Of a stretch of DNA of 64,000 nt, positions 25,513 through 38,539 are shown piece by piece; the stretch's first letter is position 1, and the number at the start of each line of letters is the position of its first letter. The stretch covers positions 1,984,001 to 2,048,000 of the forward strand of contig OZ234500.1 of the NCBI GenBank assembly GCA_965153455.1, given 5' to 3'. The position numbers and the translations under genes are program-made. The notes below the pieces were generated by a model. The model was not told the origin of the DNA. It made no database searches and was given only the letters and a program-made list of their open reading frames with translations. Source of the stretch: Sphagnum compactum. Taxonomy: Eukaryota > Bryophyta > Sphagnopsida > Sphagnales.

Positions 25513-27869
25513 CCTTCAACTATTTGTTTTGTGCAATTTATGATGAATGAAAATTTTCCATGAAGTGCATCAACTCATCCTAATCATCTTGAATGATGAA
25601 ATCCTTGTTTCCTTGTCCCAATTACAAAGAATTAGGGAATGCATCCTTAGGTTTCATGTATTTTGGTGTTACCAAACCACTAATATCATTAGATACAATT
25701 AAAGGTGTGTCAATTCCATTTTTATTGACTTTGTTTCAACTTTCCATACAAAATTTCCTATGTCAATTTGCTTGAAAGATAATTCATTAGATTATAAATT
25801 TAGGATCAAACTAAAAATATTAGCATTCTTTCAAATTTCATGATCAAAGTTGCCCCAACATTAAATTGGGCTCATGACTAATGCTTGGGAATGACATAAA
25901 GATGTCCTCGATGTCATAGTCATAGCCTTAGGCTCACAACCATTGTTGGGGCAAAAACAAAGATGTTAGTGGGACATAAGTCTAGTACATAGTGAACTCA
26001 TATGAAAGTGAATATGAGGAGTTTCAAAGTCATAGAAAGGCATTCCAAGTTTCCCAAATTGCATTTTAAATTTGGGAATTACCACTCTTGAAGCATATTT
26101 AAAGCAACATTTGGAGAGGCAAACCTTTTCAAAACAAAATGATTTTTAGCTCATAAAAAAGGTTTCAATTCACATGAAGTTGAGCTTGGGTTCCAAAAAG
26201 AAAATTTTCCTCACAATTATGTTCATTTGAAGAATAAGGATACAAATTGCCCAAAAGATGGGTCCCAACCATTCAAACAATGACTTGGAGGAGCAAATGT
26301 CAATAGAATTTGACCTAGTATTCAAACACCTTCAACAAGATGATGTATTTGCATGTTCTATTTGGTTAAGTTTCGTAGGAGTTATGAGACTCAAAATTCA
26401 TGTCTCAATTTTGGAAACAGGATTTTGAAATGGCTCCAAACTATGAATATTAACCGTTGCAATGTAGTTCCCATGGGAGCTACATAATATACCATGGTAA
26501 GAATAGTGCCTCTCATATTGGTCTAGGTCATGGAGAAATTTGTGCGGGTCCCTGATGAATTCATGACTCCATTTGCCTCCAATTGCATTTGACATGTTCT
26601 TTGTTTGTTTTGTGTAGTTGACATGAGTGATAATTGTTCATGAAGGGTGTCAACTTGTCTTAAACATCTCCAAGCATTTACCTCTTTATCCAAGGATTGC
26701 ACACCAAATCTCAAAGTCTAATGTTGTAAGATCAAGAATTACCAATACCACGATAAGTTGGAGGGGGGTTAAAAAACAAGAACCTTGGAAAGTCTTCCCT
26801 AGACCCTAAACATCACTAGAACCCCATGGTCAACTCCACTTGAAAAGTCTTCTTTAAACCCTATACATCACTAGAATCCCATGGTCAAGGCCCTGCAATT
26901 AGGAAAAACATTGTGGATTAATCCAAAGATATAAATTGTCAATTCGAAGATTTGATAATTAAATATAATTATATTTTTTATTATATTTTAAAACGCCCAA
27001 ATATTATAATGTCACTTACATTAGCTCTTAATTATTTATACCTATGATTTGTACATTATAGAAAAATAAAGGAATAAAATAGATTAATTGTTATTCTTAA
27101 ATACCTACAATTGTAGACAATGTGTTGGGGTGAAAACATAGTCAAACGAACCAAGGGCGCCAAGGTAAAAGTTATTTTTCAAGGACTACACATAATATGT
27201 GTCGTTTTTGTTTTGGTTTATAACTTTAAAATTTATATTTTGAGTTTCCCCTTTTAACACTAAATTTTATATATAAATACATTTTGAGTACAAATTAATT
27301 TTATATCATGTATATTATGCATCCATGCCCTCTATCACATAAACATAAACAACTTTTGTTAAAGGCACATTTTTCAAAATCTTTAATTTTCAAATTCAAA
27401 AGCATTTTTGAACCAAATGTGTTCAAATTAGTTATAGAAGCAATTTTCATTAATTCAAGTCCTTTTTAGACATAGATTCAAGTCATCAATGTTAAAATCT
27501 TCTCCAATTTTTAGAAGGAATGATGCACATTTGGTATTTTTAAAAAAAACATTTTTAAAAAACAAAGATTGTCCACTCTCGAAATTTGAGTGTTTTGAAC
27601 ATTCAAAAACATTTTTGGTTTGTGTCAAACTTTGAACATGTTTGCAATTAATGGAAAATATTCCCATAAAATTTATGAAAATTCGAACTATTATATTTCA
27701 CTTGTGAACTTTCAAACATACAAAAATGCAATTTTAAGGAATGTTAACTCACTTGGATGGCTCCTTTGACTGTGTTTTTACCCATTGTAATGGTTTAAAT
27801 AATTTTAATGGGAAATTGTTATAATTATTTTTATTACTATAATTTTTATAGTCATTTTTTTAAAATTAT
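25513..27869. other. Segment between the two inverted ~450-bp repeats
   Basis: About 2.36 kb, AT-rich. It contains a 55-bp-period duplication at 26790-26888 (AAGTCTTC...CATCACTAGAA.CCCATGGTCAA twice). No transposase or other protein domain can be read. If the arms are long terminal inverted repeats of one element, this would be its decayed core. Confidence 0.4.
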
Positions 27870-28312
27870 GGAATGGGGTGCAATCACAATAACACATACC
27901 ATAGCAAATGTAACATTTGTTTGGTTTCTTCATGTTTTAAAGTTATAATTTAATTTGATGTTGAAATTATAAGATTTTTTTACATAATTTCATTTTTCAT
28001 ATATCATGGGAACATGTGAATTAATTTGAAAATAACCAATGAATAAAACATTAACAAAAGCATTCATTAACCATTATAATGTTTGCTTTTAAACAATAAA
28101 AGGACTTGTAAATAATTTTGAATTTTTTTTAAATAACATTTTTGGCCAAATTTTTAACATAAACCTTAATAAAATAATATTTTTTAATTTAAAAATTATT
28201 TTGAAAAATATATCAAAAATATTCCAAAAATATTTAAAGAATATTTCTTTAAAAAAAATCACAAAAGCAATCAAAAAGCAAGCAAGTGTGGTTCATCTTA
28301 TCCCGTTTGCAC
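27870..28312 (-). repeat. ~450-bp repeat with GGGTG..CACCC ends, inverted right copy
   Basis: Reverse-complement partner of 25067-25512. Its plus-strand ends are GGGGTGCAATCACAATAACA and GTTTGCACCC. I judge identity to the partner at roughly 75 to 80 percent by eye, with small indels, so both are old. No clear target duplication flanks this copy. Confidence 0.7.
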
Positions 28313-28319
28313 CCAACGT

Positions 28320-31300
28320 AATATTATAGTTAAATTAATTTTCAAACATTAATTTTATGATCATAAATGTAACCTTTTAACAAGGTCTCAAATTGAGGAA
28401 CATCCCCTCCCCCTTTCCCCTTTAATTTTCTTTGTATGTTTCCATATGATTGCCATAGTTCATCAATATTCATTTCAATCTCAAATTTGATTTTACTATA
28501 TGAAAAGGCACCTATATTTCCATTTTGGTGGCTAAGGGAAAAGAGCAAGGTAGGTATTAAGAAAGGAATGAAGTGGTTTGAAAATGTATTTCAATAAAAA
28601 AAATTCAATAATAGTAATAGTAATAATTACACCATTACATGAATAGTTAGACCACTTGAAACAATAGACTTTGGATAAATCTAAAGAATATTGAAAAACT
28701 CCAATCACAGAATTTTATTTTTTTTCATTTTTGACATATGAAATTATTTTCATTGTTACTCCAAAATTCTTCAAATCTTCTTCAAGGTTCTTAACAAATC
28801 TTTGACTAACAATTTTGAAATCTCAAAAAATTCAATAATATGTTGAAGTTGTCAATTAACCTCCAAAAGTTTAACAATTAAAGCAAACACATCATGAGCT
28901 CCTTTGAACATTCATGAACAAAAAATAAATTATACAAATATACAAATTGTGTTAATAAATGTAATACATATATTGTTTTCATTCCCTCCAAGGTCTAAGA
29001 AACCTCCTAACAAGATATTTCAAGGAAAAACAACTTGGAGACACAATTACAAATCCATTCATTACAACCATATACTCTAAACAAATGCCAATAGATTAAA
29101 AACTTTCAATATTAAGGGAAAAAAGGTTGTGTAAAAAAAATAAAAATTATAGCTAATTATCTTTCCTGAAATGATTTATAGAACCAAAAAGACTGAAAAT
29201 TGTGCTTGTAGAGAAGGTAGTTGTTTCTTTGGGTTGTCTTTCCAAGGTTTTTTGGTTTTTATGTTCATCTCCTCTTCATGTTTTTTTTAGTGATAAAAGG
29301 GTGTTGGGGTAGTTCCACACTAAGGCAAACCAAAAACAACAAATTAGGAGTCCCTTTACATGCACATTTCAATGATGTTACCATCCCCACAATGAATTTG
29401 TCTACAAAATAAATAAATCAATCAATGCAAAAGCTATGCTTTGGCCACGCCTTGTAATATATTACATAACATTTTGAATGAAGACACTTCAATCAAATTT
29501 GAACTTTTATTGTTGAAAAGGACTTAACGAAGTTCTAACTATTCCAACCTTCCAAAAAGCACATAATTACCTATTCTCATGTGTAATGATACCTTCAATA
29601 AGAAATTTGTTTCCCATTTAAATCATACAACCTCTAGCACAATGCATTAAACATTTGATTTAGCATTTCAAAATTGACGAGTAAATTTACAAAATTCAGA
29701 GAATTTGTGCCCCAAAATGCTGCATGTTTAAAAGTCCCTCCTTAAAACTAAAATACTATTATGGTTTTCCTTCTTTGTATTACCTTTCTAAAGCAATGTA
29801 GAATATTTTATGAGAGTCCTTTATACATTTCCTTATTAATTGGAGACATTACAATATGTAGAGCAAATTAACTCACCGAAGTAGCAAACCAGTGCAAAGC
29901 CAAACAACATTAACAGACCAGAGCAAGGTGAAGCTGAACAAGGCATCACAAACACACTGGCCCTGCCAATAGATAAGATGTTGTTCATCTACTTACTGTG
30001 TTCACACTCTGAACACCAAAACAATCCATTCCAATCTAAACAGTCTAAACACTTTCACCAAAGAAACCGGTTCGTCTAATATGAAACTGGTTTTCATAAG
30101 GTAAAACTTCCAAAAGTTGGATCCAATGTGATAGTCACAGGGACAGGACCCAATAAAATAACAGGAGAGTAGAGAAGGCCAAGCACCAAATCAAGGAACA
30201 CCAAAGCAAAAGCCGTGCAACAATTCAGAGCAAGGTGAAGTGGAGCAACTCAAATTGAAACCCACCACACACAATTTGGAACACAATTCTAAGACAAAAA
30301 GTGAAGGACAAAACAAGAATCAAAAGAAAATGAGTGCAAAGCAACAGCAAAACAACAAACCAACTCCATGTTGGAACATAACCCCATCTGGACCTGCCAT
30401 TCCCATACCCAGAATATCCAGATGATACAAATCAACAAAACATATTGTAAATCATATGAAATTCAGTAATCTTCGTTACAGAAAATCCTTCCACCATCAT
30501 GGCAATAGAAAATACCCAACTACTCGGAACTGCAAAATCACCTACCCATACATAGTTTTCAGTGTCCAATCTGCCTCAGGAGAATCCTTGGCTTGGTCAG
30601 AATGTCAATACACTTTGTCCCTTAACAATTCTCAGGAATCAAGTTTGCAAAGCAAATAATTATCGTTTCACCAATTGCTATTTGCACACAAAATGATGTC
30701 TTTCCACTTCCTAAGATACTCTGACAGATCCAAATTATACCATTATATTGCACAACTGACAAAATCACGTATTCAGTGTGCTTTCCCTCTCTTGCTCTCA
30801 TGCCGTAACTGGGTTTCAAATGTTATCTTCAGTATGAGCAATTCCCTACTGGTGATTCACATATATACCTGCCCCAAAGCCTGATGAGTAATGCAGACCT
30901 GCACCCATGCAGTTGGACTGTCTGACTCAAAACCTATTTTTGCACCATTCCCCTAGAACTTAGTGCAATTGACAATGCCTCAGACCAACCCACAGTCCCA
31001 AACACTTGAGAATTGGAACAACCTTTCTATATACATTATAAGAGCCAACATGCCCAACTTCCAACCCACATTCTGCTTCAAGAGCAGGCTTCCCAAAACA
31101 AGACCAGCAGGTTGACAATGTCTGTAGATGTGGTTTTCAAGATGCTGCCTAGCTGCCCAGTGGATGTGTGCCACAATATCATTGCTCTGAGATGCCGTGC
31201 TTGAAACGTTCAGCACCTTGGAACATCCAAGTAGAATTCACCCTTCCTGATTACATCTCCTTGTGACCCCATAAACATGCAAGGGCATAGTAGGCTAATA

Positions 31301-31470
31301 TCCCAGCAGCCACTTGTGTCAAAGCCTTCAACCAGCCTTGAGTGCCAACAGTGGCTCTCAGAGTTCAAGGTAAATGCCTACATGTTAACTTCAGAGTTAA
31401 ACAGCAACTGTAGGCTGCCTGATGTATCAAATATAGGAGAACAGGTCACCAGAACTTGTCTCACCAACAA
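28320..31470. other. Intergenic DNA 3' of the INO80B gene
   Basis: The stretch to about 29.85 kb is AT-rich with no gene. From about 29.85 kb to the INO80B stop codon (31471) the DNA is richer in GC and probably includes its 3' UTR. No additional exon, poly(A) signal or RNA gene could be identified with confidence. Confidence 0.4.
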
Positions 31471-34400
31471 CTAAGTTGAAGCAATAGCATGGACCACTTT
31501 ATAGCATTCAAGGCTGCAGAGTGGCACTTTGGACTTCGAATCTCGATACTTATATGTGTTGGGACATGATGGTGCATAACATTTCTCACGTGCAGGGGGG
31601 TACCTGGAAGCAAATGGAAAGGGCCTTTAGTGTCAGGCACAATGCCAAATGAGCAGACATATATCACAAACAGGATCTACACAAAGGACTCTCCAAGGTG
31701 AATCTTATTTTAAGGGAACCAAACTTATGACACTCTTCTCATTAAACACACAAGTCCTCACGAACAAAACACAGTTCACCACCCCTCAAAATGACCACAA
31801 CATTCTCTCAACCTATAGGTAGGGTAGCTGTGGCAGGTCACATCCAGCATGCCCTGGTGGTGAATTGAAAATTGAACCCACAATCACTAGGAAGGGGGGC
31901 CATTAATCCCAAATGTTTGATCTACTGGGTTGAAACTTACCACCTGTCAGTATTTCACCTACCAATAGATGTTCCTTAGTAAGTAACTAAAATGTAGATA
32001 TGTATACAGAAACTTAATAAGAAAACCTCTTATTTCAGTTCCCCACACCTGCAGTCTGGACAGTGAAGGACCTAGAAATCTAGACAACTAGCAGTTCCAT
32101 GTGAAGTGAACTATCAAGTGCTGGAGAACACAGAAAGAGGTACAGAACACCAGCTTTCATATCACTGTTTGACCAACCACAGCAGAAAGAGGGAAGTATA
32201 TGAGACCTGCAAGGCCCAGTGTTGAATAAGTTGGGCAGACCCACATCTTCTGCAAATGACACAACTGTCCCTGATGGGCCCAGGCTCCATCGAATGGAGT
32301 TGGTGGCTGGCACCAATTCCGCCATCTTCTTTTCCTACAATACCAAGAAAGAATCTAGATGAACTGTGTGTTATAGAAGAAATAAGGGCCAAAATGGAAT
32401 CTGATTTGAAGGTTGAAAGTTATACATAGCAACATGTGGAAACATGCTCTCTAGGAATCAAAGCAGACACAAAATACCTGCTCAATCTCTTGCCTCCGCT
32501 TTTGCAAACGATCTTCACGCCTTTTTCTAGTGGAATCTTGGCCCAAAATTTTTTGGATTGCAGTTGCCTATCATGCACACAGACAATAGATTATGACACC
32601 ACAACATAGAGATTCTCTACTGGGAGACATTAATGGTTCTTTGTCATTTCTTGCAAACAATGTTTATTACTTGTGAAGAATGTCATGGTCAGTTGCATAA
32701 AGAAGACAGTAGGTTGACACCACACACAAGTAAACTTCAGTACCTGAATCTCTATGGCAGCCTTTTCAACCTGCTGTTTCCGACGACGAGCTGCATCTGC
32801 TCTCTTAACTTGTCTCTCTGCTTCTGACAGCTTACCTTTTCCCTCTGCACCCCAGCACACATGGGTCAGTACTGCAAAGACATAAGCTAAGCCTTAGCAC
32901 ATCCCATCTCAATCAACAAACTGATGCAAGCCATATGCAAGCAACCACTCAAATGAATTAAGCAAGCCAGGGAATGGTCTTATATCTGCCAGTCAAAACT
33001 TTGTCAAAGGAGAAAAATCTAGATCCATACTGCGCCCAAGTGGACTTGCTAGGCCTCCTGGAAACTCAATCAAACTCAGGACAGCATCGCCATCTGCTTC
33101 TTTGGATGATTGCATTGAGCGCTGTCGAGCTGTGAGTGCTGTCCCAGTACTGGGCTTTCCCTTACTACCACTACCATGAAGCTGCTGCACTTTTGCTCTC
33201 TTTGCTCTCCCAGCAACTTCTTCATCATCTTCTTCTTCCAAGTCTTCCAGATCCTCGTCATCTGAAATCAGACCAGATGCCTTCTCCGTCAAGTCTTCAT
33301 CCTCTGAATCTTCTTCCTCCGGCTGTTGGCCTTCCTCTTGCTCAATCTCCTCTTCCACTCTTCGGACACCTTCAGAATACAAGCATGTGCAAGAATCATG
33401 AAATTCTGAGTGATCTGGTGAAGCAGATCCATTCAGCATAGAAAATCTAGAGTACAAAGACAGAAGAAAAAAACTAGTGGTTTGAGCAATAAAGAGCTAC
33501 TGAATTTGCATAGGTGGCTCAGTACCAAGGGTGTCATGAGAATTGGCCCGAAATAACACTAGGCAAGCTATAGACCAAACACTTGAGATGCAATAAACAG
33601 CCAAAAGCCCTGAAACTTCAGGCCAAAACCTTGTTTTGCAATTAGGTCTGCCCATAGCCCAATGGAATGAAAATAAAAAATGGCTCACCTCTGCCATGTG
33701 ACAGTGGCCTCTGGGTTAAATTAGCATCTTCAGATTCCTCTTCATCACCATCTAGCACACGTCTCTTTGGAATGCGAGAGCTTTTCCGAACAGCTAGTGA
33801 AGGTGATTCAGAAATCACCTTTGGCTCAAATAATGGTTTTGCCCTGGATTGACCTATGAATCTCCCAGAAGGACTAGAATGGTCCACCCCTCCTTCCCTC
33901 ATTTGAGGCCGAGGTCTGAAGCTTGGGCTATGGGCAATATCAATATCCTTCTTTTGGGCTTTCAGAGGGGGATAGTCAAACTGAGGCTCCGTCATCTCAT
34001 CTTCCTCATCTGAGTCCTGTAATAAAAGTTGCACTGCAGTTAGCGCACTGTGAACAACCAGCTCAGAGAAGTAAATCTGCTATAATGCAGAGATCACCTG
34101 CATTCTATGAACCAAAGGAGAGAAACAATCAATGAAATCACTTTGGGATCCTCCTGATTGTGTGTAAGGAAACTTCCTCGGAGAGATTGAAACGCTCTAT
34201 AAACTCAAGAGGAGCAACCTTGCACCTTAAGCATTGTAAGCAGATCCTCACCAAAAAAAGGAACCAAGAAGAGCTAACCTGAAGAATCAACCGATGCCGC
34301 CGCTTCTTATTTTTCCCTGCATCATCAGGCTCTAGTGCCTTAAGTGGTACTTGAATCTCCAGAGCAGTTGATGGGACAGGCTTCTTCTTCATAGAGTCTG

Positions 34401-36103
34401 AAACCAGTGTGTGGGTGATACCCCCAACCTTCAGTTTCAGCTTCGTGGGAACAAACTGCTTTTGTTCAGGAAGAAACCTTTCTGCAGATTTTGGTTTGAT
34501 CTCACTTCCAACCCTACCCTCCCTTGAACCATTCTGCACTGTTTGGTTCCGATTTCTATCTCCCCTCTCTGCCCCTGCATCCCTTACTCTGCCATCACGT
34601 TCTTTTGACCACCCTACCTTATCTTTCTCATTACCATGGATTCTCTGCCCTTTGAATTTTTCACCATTTTCCTTCAGATGTTTCTCCCTCTCAACAATTT
34701 CCTTCATGCTCTTCTCAGGACGCTTCATCCTCTCAACCTCTGGTTTGCTAACACCAGGCCTCCCATTGCCATTTCTCCATTCACCCCTGTCCTCATAGCG
34801 GCCTGCCTCATTGCGATTGTTTCTCCTCTCTGTTTCACTTTCTCGTTCTGAGAATCGGCTACCTTTGTAATCTCCCCTTAAGGAAAATCTACCCTCATCT
34901 ATTCCTGCTCTTCCCTCAAACCGCCCCCCCTTCCCATCATAACTGCCTACACCTCGTACTTCATCTCGACTGGACTTTCCATCATCTTTTCTCACCCGCC
35001 CATCATCTCTGCCTGCCCATGACTGATCCCTGCCTGCTTTATATTCATCTCTATCTCCTCTTGCCTCATACCTAGTGCTCTGCAATCCATCCTGTTGCTT
35101 GTGGTCCTTGCCACCTTTTCTTGAATATAACCTAATGTCCTTCCCATCTTCTGTTTTCCCAGAGAGAACCTCTCTGCGAACAACACCCACATCTACCCCC
35201 ATCACCTGCACATACAACAAAATTCCCCACACCCCCAAAAAAAGTGATCATAACCCATGGCCCAATCAAAGAAAGTGTATAAGATCAGCACAACAAACAG
35301 TACCAACTCCCCACAGGATTCTGAGTGCTTCTGCTGTGGTTTGCCTACATTGGTAATGAAAATGGGACAAATAATACCACCTTTGTTCTCCTTCCACACA
35401 GTAATGATCAATCAATTTGGAAGGCTGGCTATCATGCTCCAAAACACAACTAAACAATGGCATCAACGTGCATAGTTTGCAACCAATAATTAACTAAAAA
35501 GAGAAGTCTGTCATAGCAAGATTGACAGTTTAGTTTACAGATTTGCCTTCTTCAAGAGCAATTTCATTCAATATTGTCTTTACAAGGTTCATGACCAGTG
35601 TAGGTTGCAACACTAGACACATAATCTTTCAGTAACTTGGCCAAAACAAGTTCCTGAGTTTTTCTTCATCAAATGGGAGCAACGGCTATTCTGCTTTGCC
35701 AAATCCAACTCAGCGCATCAAGAACCCAAATAGACAAATCTACCACCTGTTCTCAGAGGGGCTCAGGATCAGAGGCTTTGCATATTGGCAAACAGACTTC
35801 AAAACCAAGCGCTTCTGAGGACAGATCCGAAAAAAATGAAATACAACGAGAGAAGCTTACGTCTGCGTCGGACTCTCTTGTCCTGTCGTTTGCGCTCTTT
35901 TCCTGTGCCTCGGCATCGACAGTCTCCTCGTCTACCACCTCCCTGTAAGAACCATCCGAGGGATGTGAGGCAGAAGGTTTTGAATCAGTGAGCGCGGACA
36001 GGAAGCGCGACTGCGGCCGTGGCCTCCGCGCCGCCTCTGATCGCGGACGCCTCACGCCCCCTCTCGCCGACTCTAAATCTACACTTTCCTGCTGCCTATC
36101 CAT
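31471..36103 (-). CDS. INO80B: INO80 complex subunit B-like protein (IES2-type; PAPA-1-like region and HIT zinc finger)
   Basis: A nuclear subunit of the INO80 nucleosome-remodelling complex. Coding exons on the minus strand: 36103-35861, 35205-34279, 34016-33689, 33369-33031, 32844-32744, 32567-32478, 32334-32207, 31603-31471. All introns are GT-AG and phases agree, giving 762 aa. Residues 82-330 are Arg/Gly/Asp/Glu-rich and probably disordered. KLKLKVGGITHTL (336-348) is a conserved-looking element. Exon 4 has an acidic tract. A basic coiled segment, about 613-680, holds KLSEAERQVKRADAARRRKQ and ILGQDSTRKRRED and matches the PAPA-1-like region. The C-terminus has a HIT-type zinc finger with Cys727, 732, 748 and 752 and NTYKYRDSKSKVPLCSLEC. 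The zinc finger lies in a separate last exon after a 603-bp intron. The start is the first ATG in an open exon; transcript ends are not known. Confidence 0.93.
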
Positions 36104-36320
36104 CTCGACCTATAACCCGTTCAAGAACGCAAAACGACCCCTCCCGCCTCCACAACGCAAAGACATCTCCTCAGCAAAAACTACCGCAAACAAATCTACG
36201 ACGCAACATCGAACCACAAAAGCAGCAGGGGAAGAAGAACAACACACAAACAAACTTCCGATCCAAGATCCAACTTCTGATGCAAGGACGACGACGAGAA
36301 CAACAACAGAAACGACTCCT

Positions 36321-36328
36321 CTTTTATA
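36321..36328 (-). promoter_or_regulatory. Candidate TATA box for the INO80B gene
   Basis: The minus strand reads TATAAAAG here, about 220 bp upstream of the INO80B start codon. A second TTTATAAA copy lies some 17 bp further upstream, in a short tandem duplication (36321-36357). It would place transcription start near 36290 and give a 5' UTR of about 190 nt. The competing view is that transcription starts further up, near the (GA)n tract at 37065-37096. Confidence 0.35.
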
Positions 36329-36599
36329 AATAAAAGAGTTTTTTATAAATAAAAGAGAACAATAAAGAAAAACTTGAAGCGCAAACAAAACAAACCCCAA
36401 AACACTAATACAATTCTTCTTCGACAATCGCATCAGCAAACCCTAGGCTGGAAGCAAAACCGCGGTTTCCATAACCCCAAGTCTAAAACCGAGCTCAAAA
36501 GCGAAGCAGGAAAGCAGGCACAGGAAAAGGAAAGAAACAAGGGGTGCAGAAGAGGAGTTGGAGGCGAGGCGGAGGTAGTTTCGATGGCAGACGGTAACG

Positions 36600-37061
36600 G
36601 TGGTTGGTAGGTGCTGGAGATGGGGTGGGCGGGGATTAGGGTTAGGGGGTTGCGGCCAGGCAGCCAGGGGAAAAAGGTTGAGAAAGTATTTGCCTGCGTT
36701 GTTGGTTGGTTGTTTGTTTGTTTGTTTGTTGATGGTTTTGGTTTTTGTTGCTGTTGGTGGCTGGCTGGCTGGCTGGCTATTCAACGCTGTTGCTGTTGTT
36801 GTGCTCTGGTGGGCTGCTTCTGTTGCTGCTACTTCTGCTACTGCTGCTGTTGCCGCCGCTGATGCTGTGCTCGCGCGCACTCTGATGCTGGTATTGCAGC
36901 CCCTCGATCCGTGGGAAGCTCCACGTCCCCGTGCCCCGCCATTGCGCTGGTCGTCCCCCCAACAGCCCCTTTGCTACGCCCCCTGAAATAGAGTTTCGTC
37001 CTTCTTTTCTGGCCCCACTCACCCGCCCCTTGCGCCCTCCACCCACCCAGCCACCCACCCT

Positions 37062-37099
<38 letters not shown>

Positions 37100-37140
37100 G
37101 TCTCTGCGTTTTCACTCTCTACAACCGGACGTGTGTTTTA
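36600..37140. repeat. Low-complexity promoter-side DNA with GA/CT microsatellite
   Basis: This contains (TTGT)n near 36709-36730, (GGCT)n near 36758-36779, CTG-rich triplets near 36784-36860, and a (CT)16 run at 37065-37096, which is (GA)16 in the sense of the INO80B gene. Long frames here on both strands are composed of simple repeats and are not credible proteins. It probably acts as upstream promoter or 5' leader DNA. Confidence 0.5.
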
Positions 37141-37300
37141 CGCCTATTTTCTCATTTAGGCAAATTGTGAAGTGCATTTTGTTTCCAAAACATGATCATG
37201 CTGGTGACTGGTGACTGGTCAGTGGTGGTACTGGTGTGAATCATTCCATTCACCAAACGCTTTGGCCTTCTTGGCATTTTTTTCTCCCTTTTTGCTGAGG

Positions 37301-38536
37301 AGGTTATCATTTGTCATCCATTAAGTTCATGAGCAATTTTAGGTTATTATTGTTCATCCATTGTGTTCATGGTCAATTTTAGGTTATTATTGTGCATCCA
37401 TGAAGTTCATGATCCATTTTAGGTTACTATTGTTCATCCATCAAGTTCATGGTCAATTTTAGGTTATTATTGTTCATCCATTAAGTTCATGATCCATTTT
37501 AGGTTATTATTGTTCATCCATCAAGTTCATGGTCAATTTTAGGTTATTATTGTTCATCCACTAAGTTCATGATCCATTTTAGGTTATTATTGTTCATCCA
37601 TTGTGTTCGTGGTCAATTTTAGGTTATTATTGTTCATCCACTAAGTTCATGATCCATTTTAGGTTATTATTGTTCATCCATTGTGTTCGTGGTCAATTTT
37701 AGGTTATTATTGTTCATCCATTGTGTTCATGGTCAATGTTAGGTTATTATTGTTCATCCACTAAGTTCATGATCCATTTTAGGTTATTATTGTTCATCCA
37801 TTGTGTTCATGGTCAATTTTGGGTTATTATTGTTCATCCATCAAGTTCATTGATCCATTTTAGGTTATTATTGTTCATCCATTGTGTTCATGGTCAATTT
37901 TAGGTTATAGTGTTCATCCATCAAGTTCATGATCAATTTTAGGTTATTATTGTTCATCCATCAAGTTCATGGTCAATTTTAGGTTATTGTTGTTCCTCCA
38001 TCAAGTTCATGCTCATTTTAGGTTATTATTTTTCATCCATCAAGTTCACGGTCAAATTTTTTAGGTTATTATTCTTCATCCATCAAGCTCATGATCAATT
38101 TTAGGTGATTCTTGTCCATCCATCAAGCTCATGGTCAATTGTTCATCCATCAAGCCTTGTGGTCAATTTTAAGTTATTATGATTCATCCATCAAGCTCAT
38201 GGTCAATTTCAGGTTATTATTGATGTTCATCCCTCAAGCTCATGGTCACTTTTAGGTTACTATTGTTCGTCCATCAAGCTCATGGTCTATTTTAGGTTAT
38301 TGTTGTTCATCCATCAAGCTCATAATCTATTTTAGGTTATTATGGTTCATTCATCAAGTTCATTGTCTATTTTAGGTTATTATTGTTCATCCATTAAGCC
38401 CATGGTCAATTTTACGTTATTATGGTTCATCCATCAAGCTCATGGTCAATTTTAGATTATTAAAGTTCATTCATCAAGCTCATGTTCAACATTAAGGTTA
38501 TTATTGTTCATCCATCAATTTTCATGGTTGATTTTG
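37301..38536. repeat. 40-bp minisatellite, about 30 units, with an 80-bp dimeric order
   Basis: Units begin AGGTTATTATTGTTCATCCA. From 37301 to about 37860 the period is exactly 40 bp; beyond that, small indels make it 38 to 44. Two unit types mostly alternate: one ending TTCATGGTCAATTTT and one ending TTCATGATCCATTTT, so the higher-order unit is about 80 bp. The right half is more diverged and fades near 38536. An open frame across part of it is a by-product of the repeat. Confidence 0.95.
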
Positions 38537-38539
38537 TTT

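Noticed and set aside
36443-36880. 145-codon minus-strand frame upstream of INO80B
   Set aside because: It is made of Ala/Thr/Gln/Pro runs from simple repeats, lies upstream of the predicted TATA box and is not in frame with a splice into the gene. Better explained as promoter or leader DNA.
37721-37903. Open frame with an apparent 40-residue repeat
   Set aside because: It is a by-product of the 40-bp minisatellite (three units make 120 bp, a multiple of three).
37301-38536. Possible CRISPR-like array
   Set aside because: Units are contiguous without unique spacers, in a plant nuclear context; it is a minisatellite.
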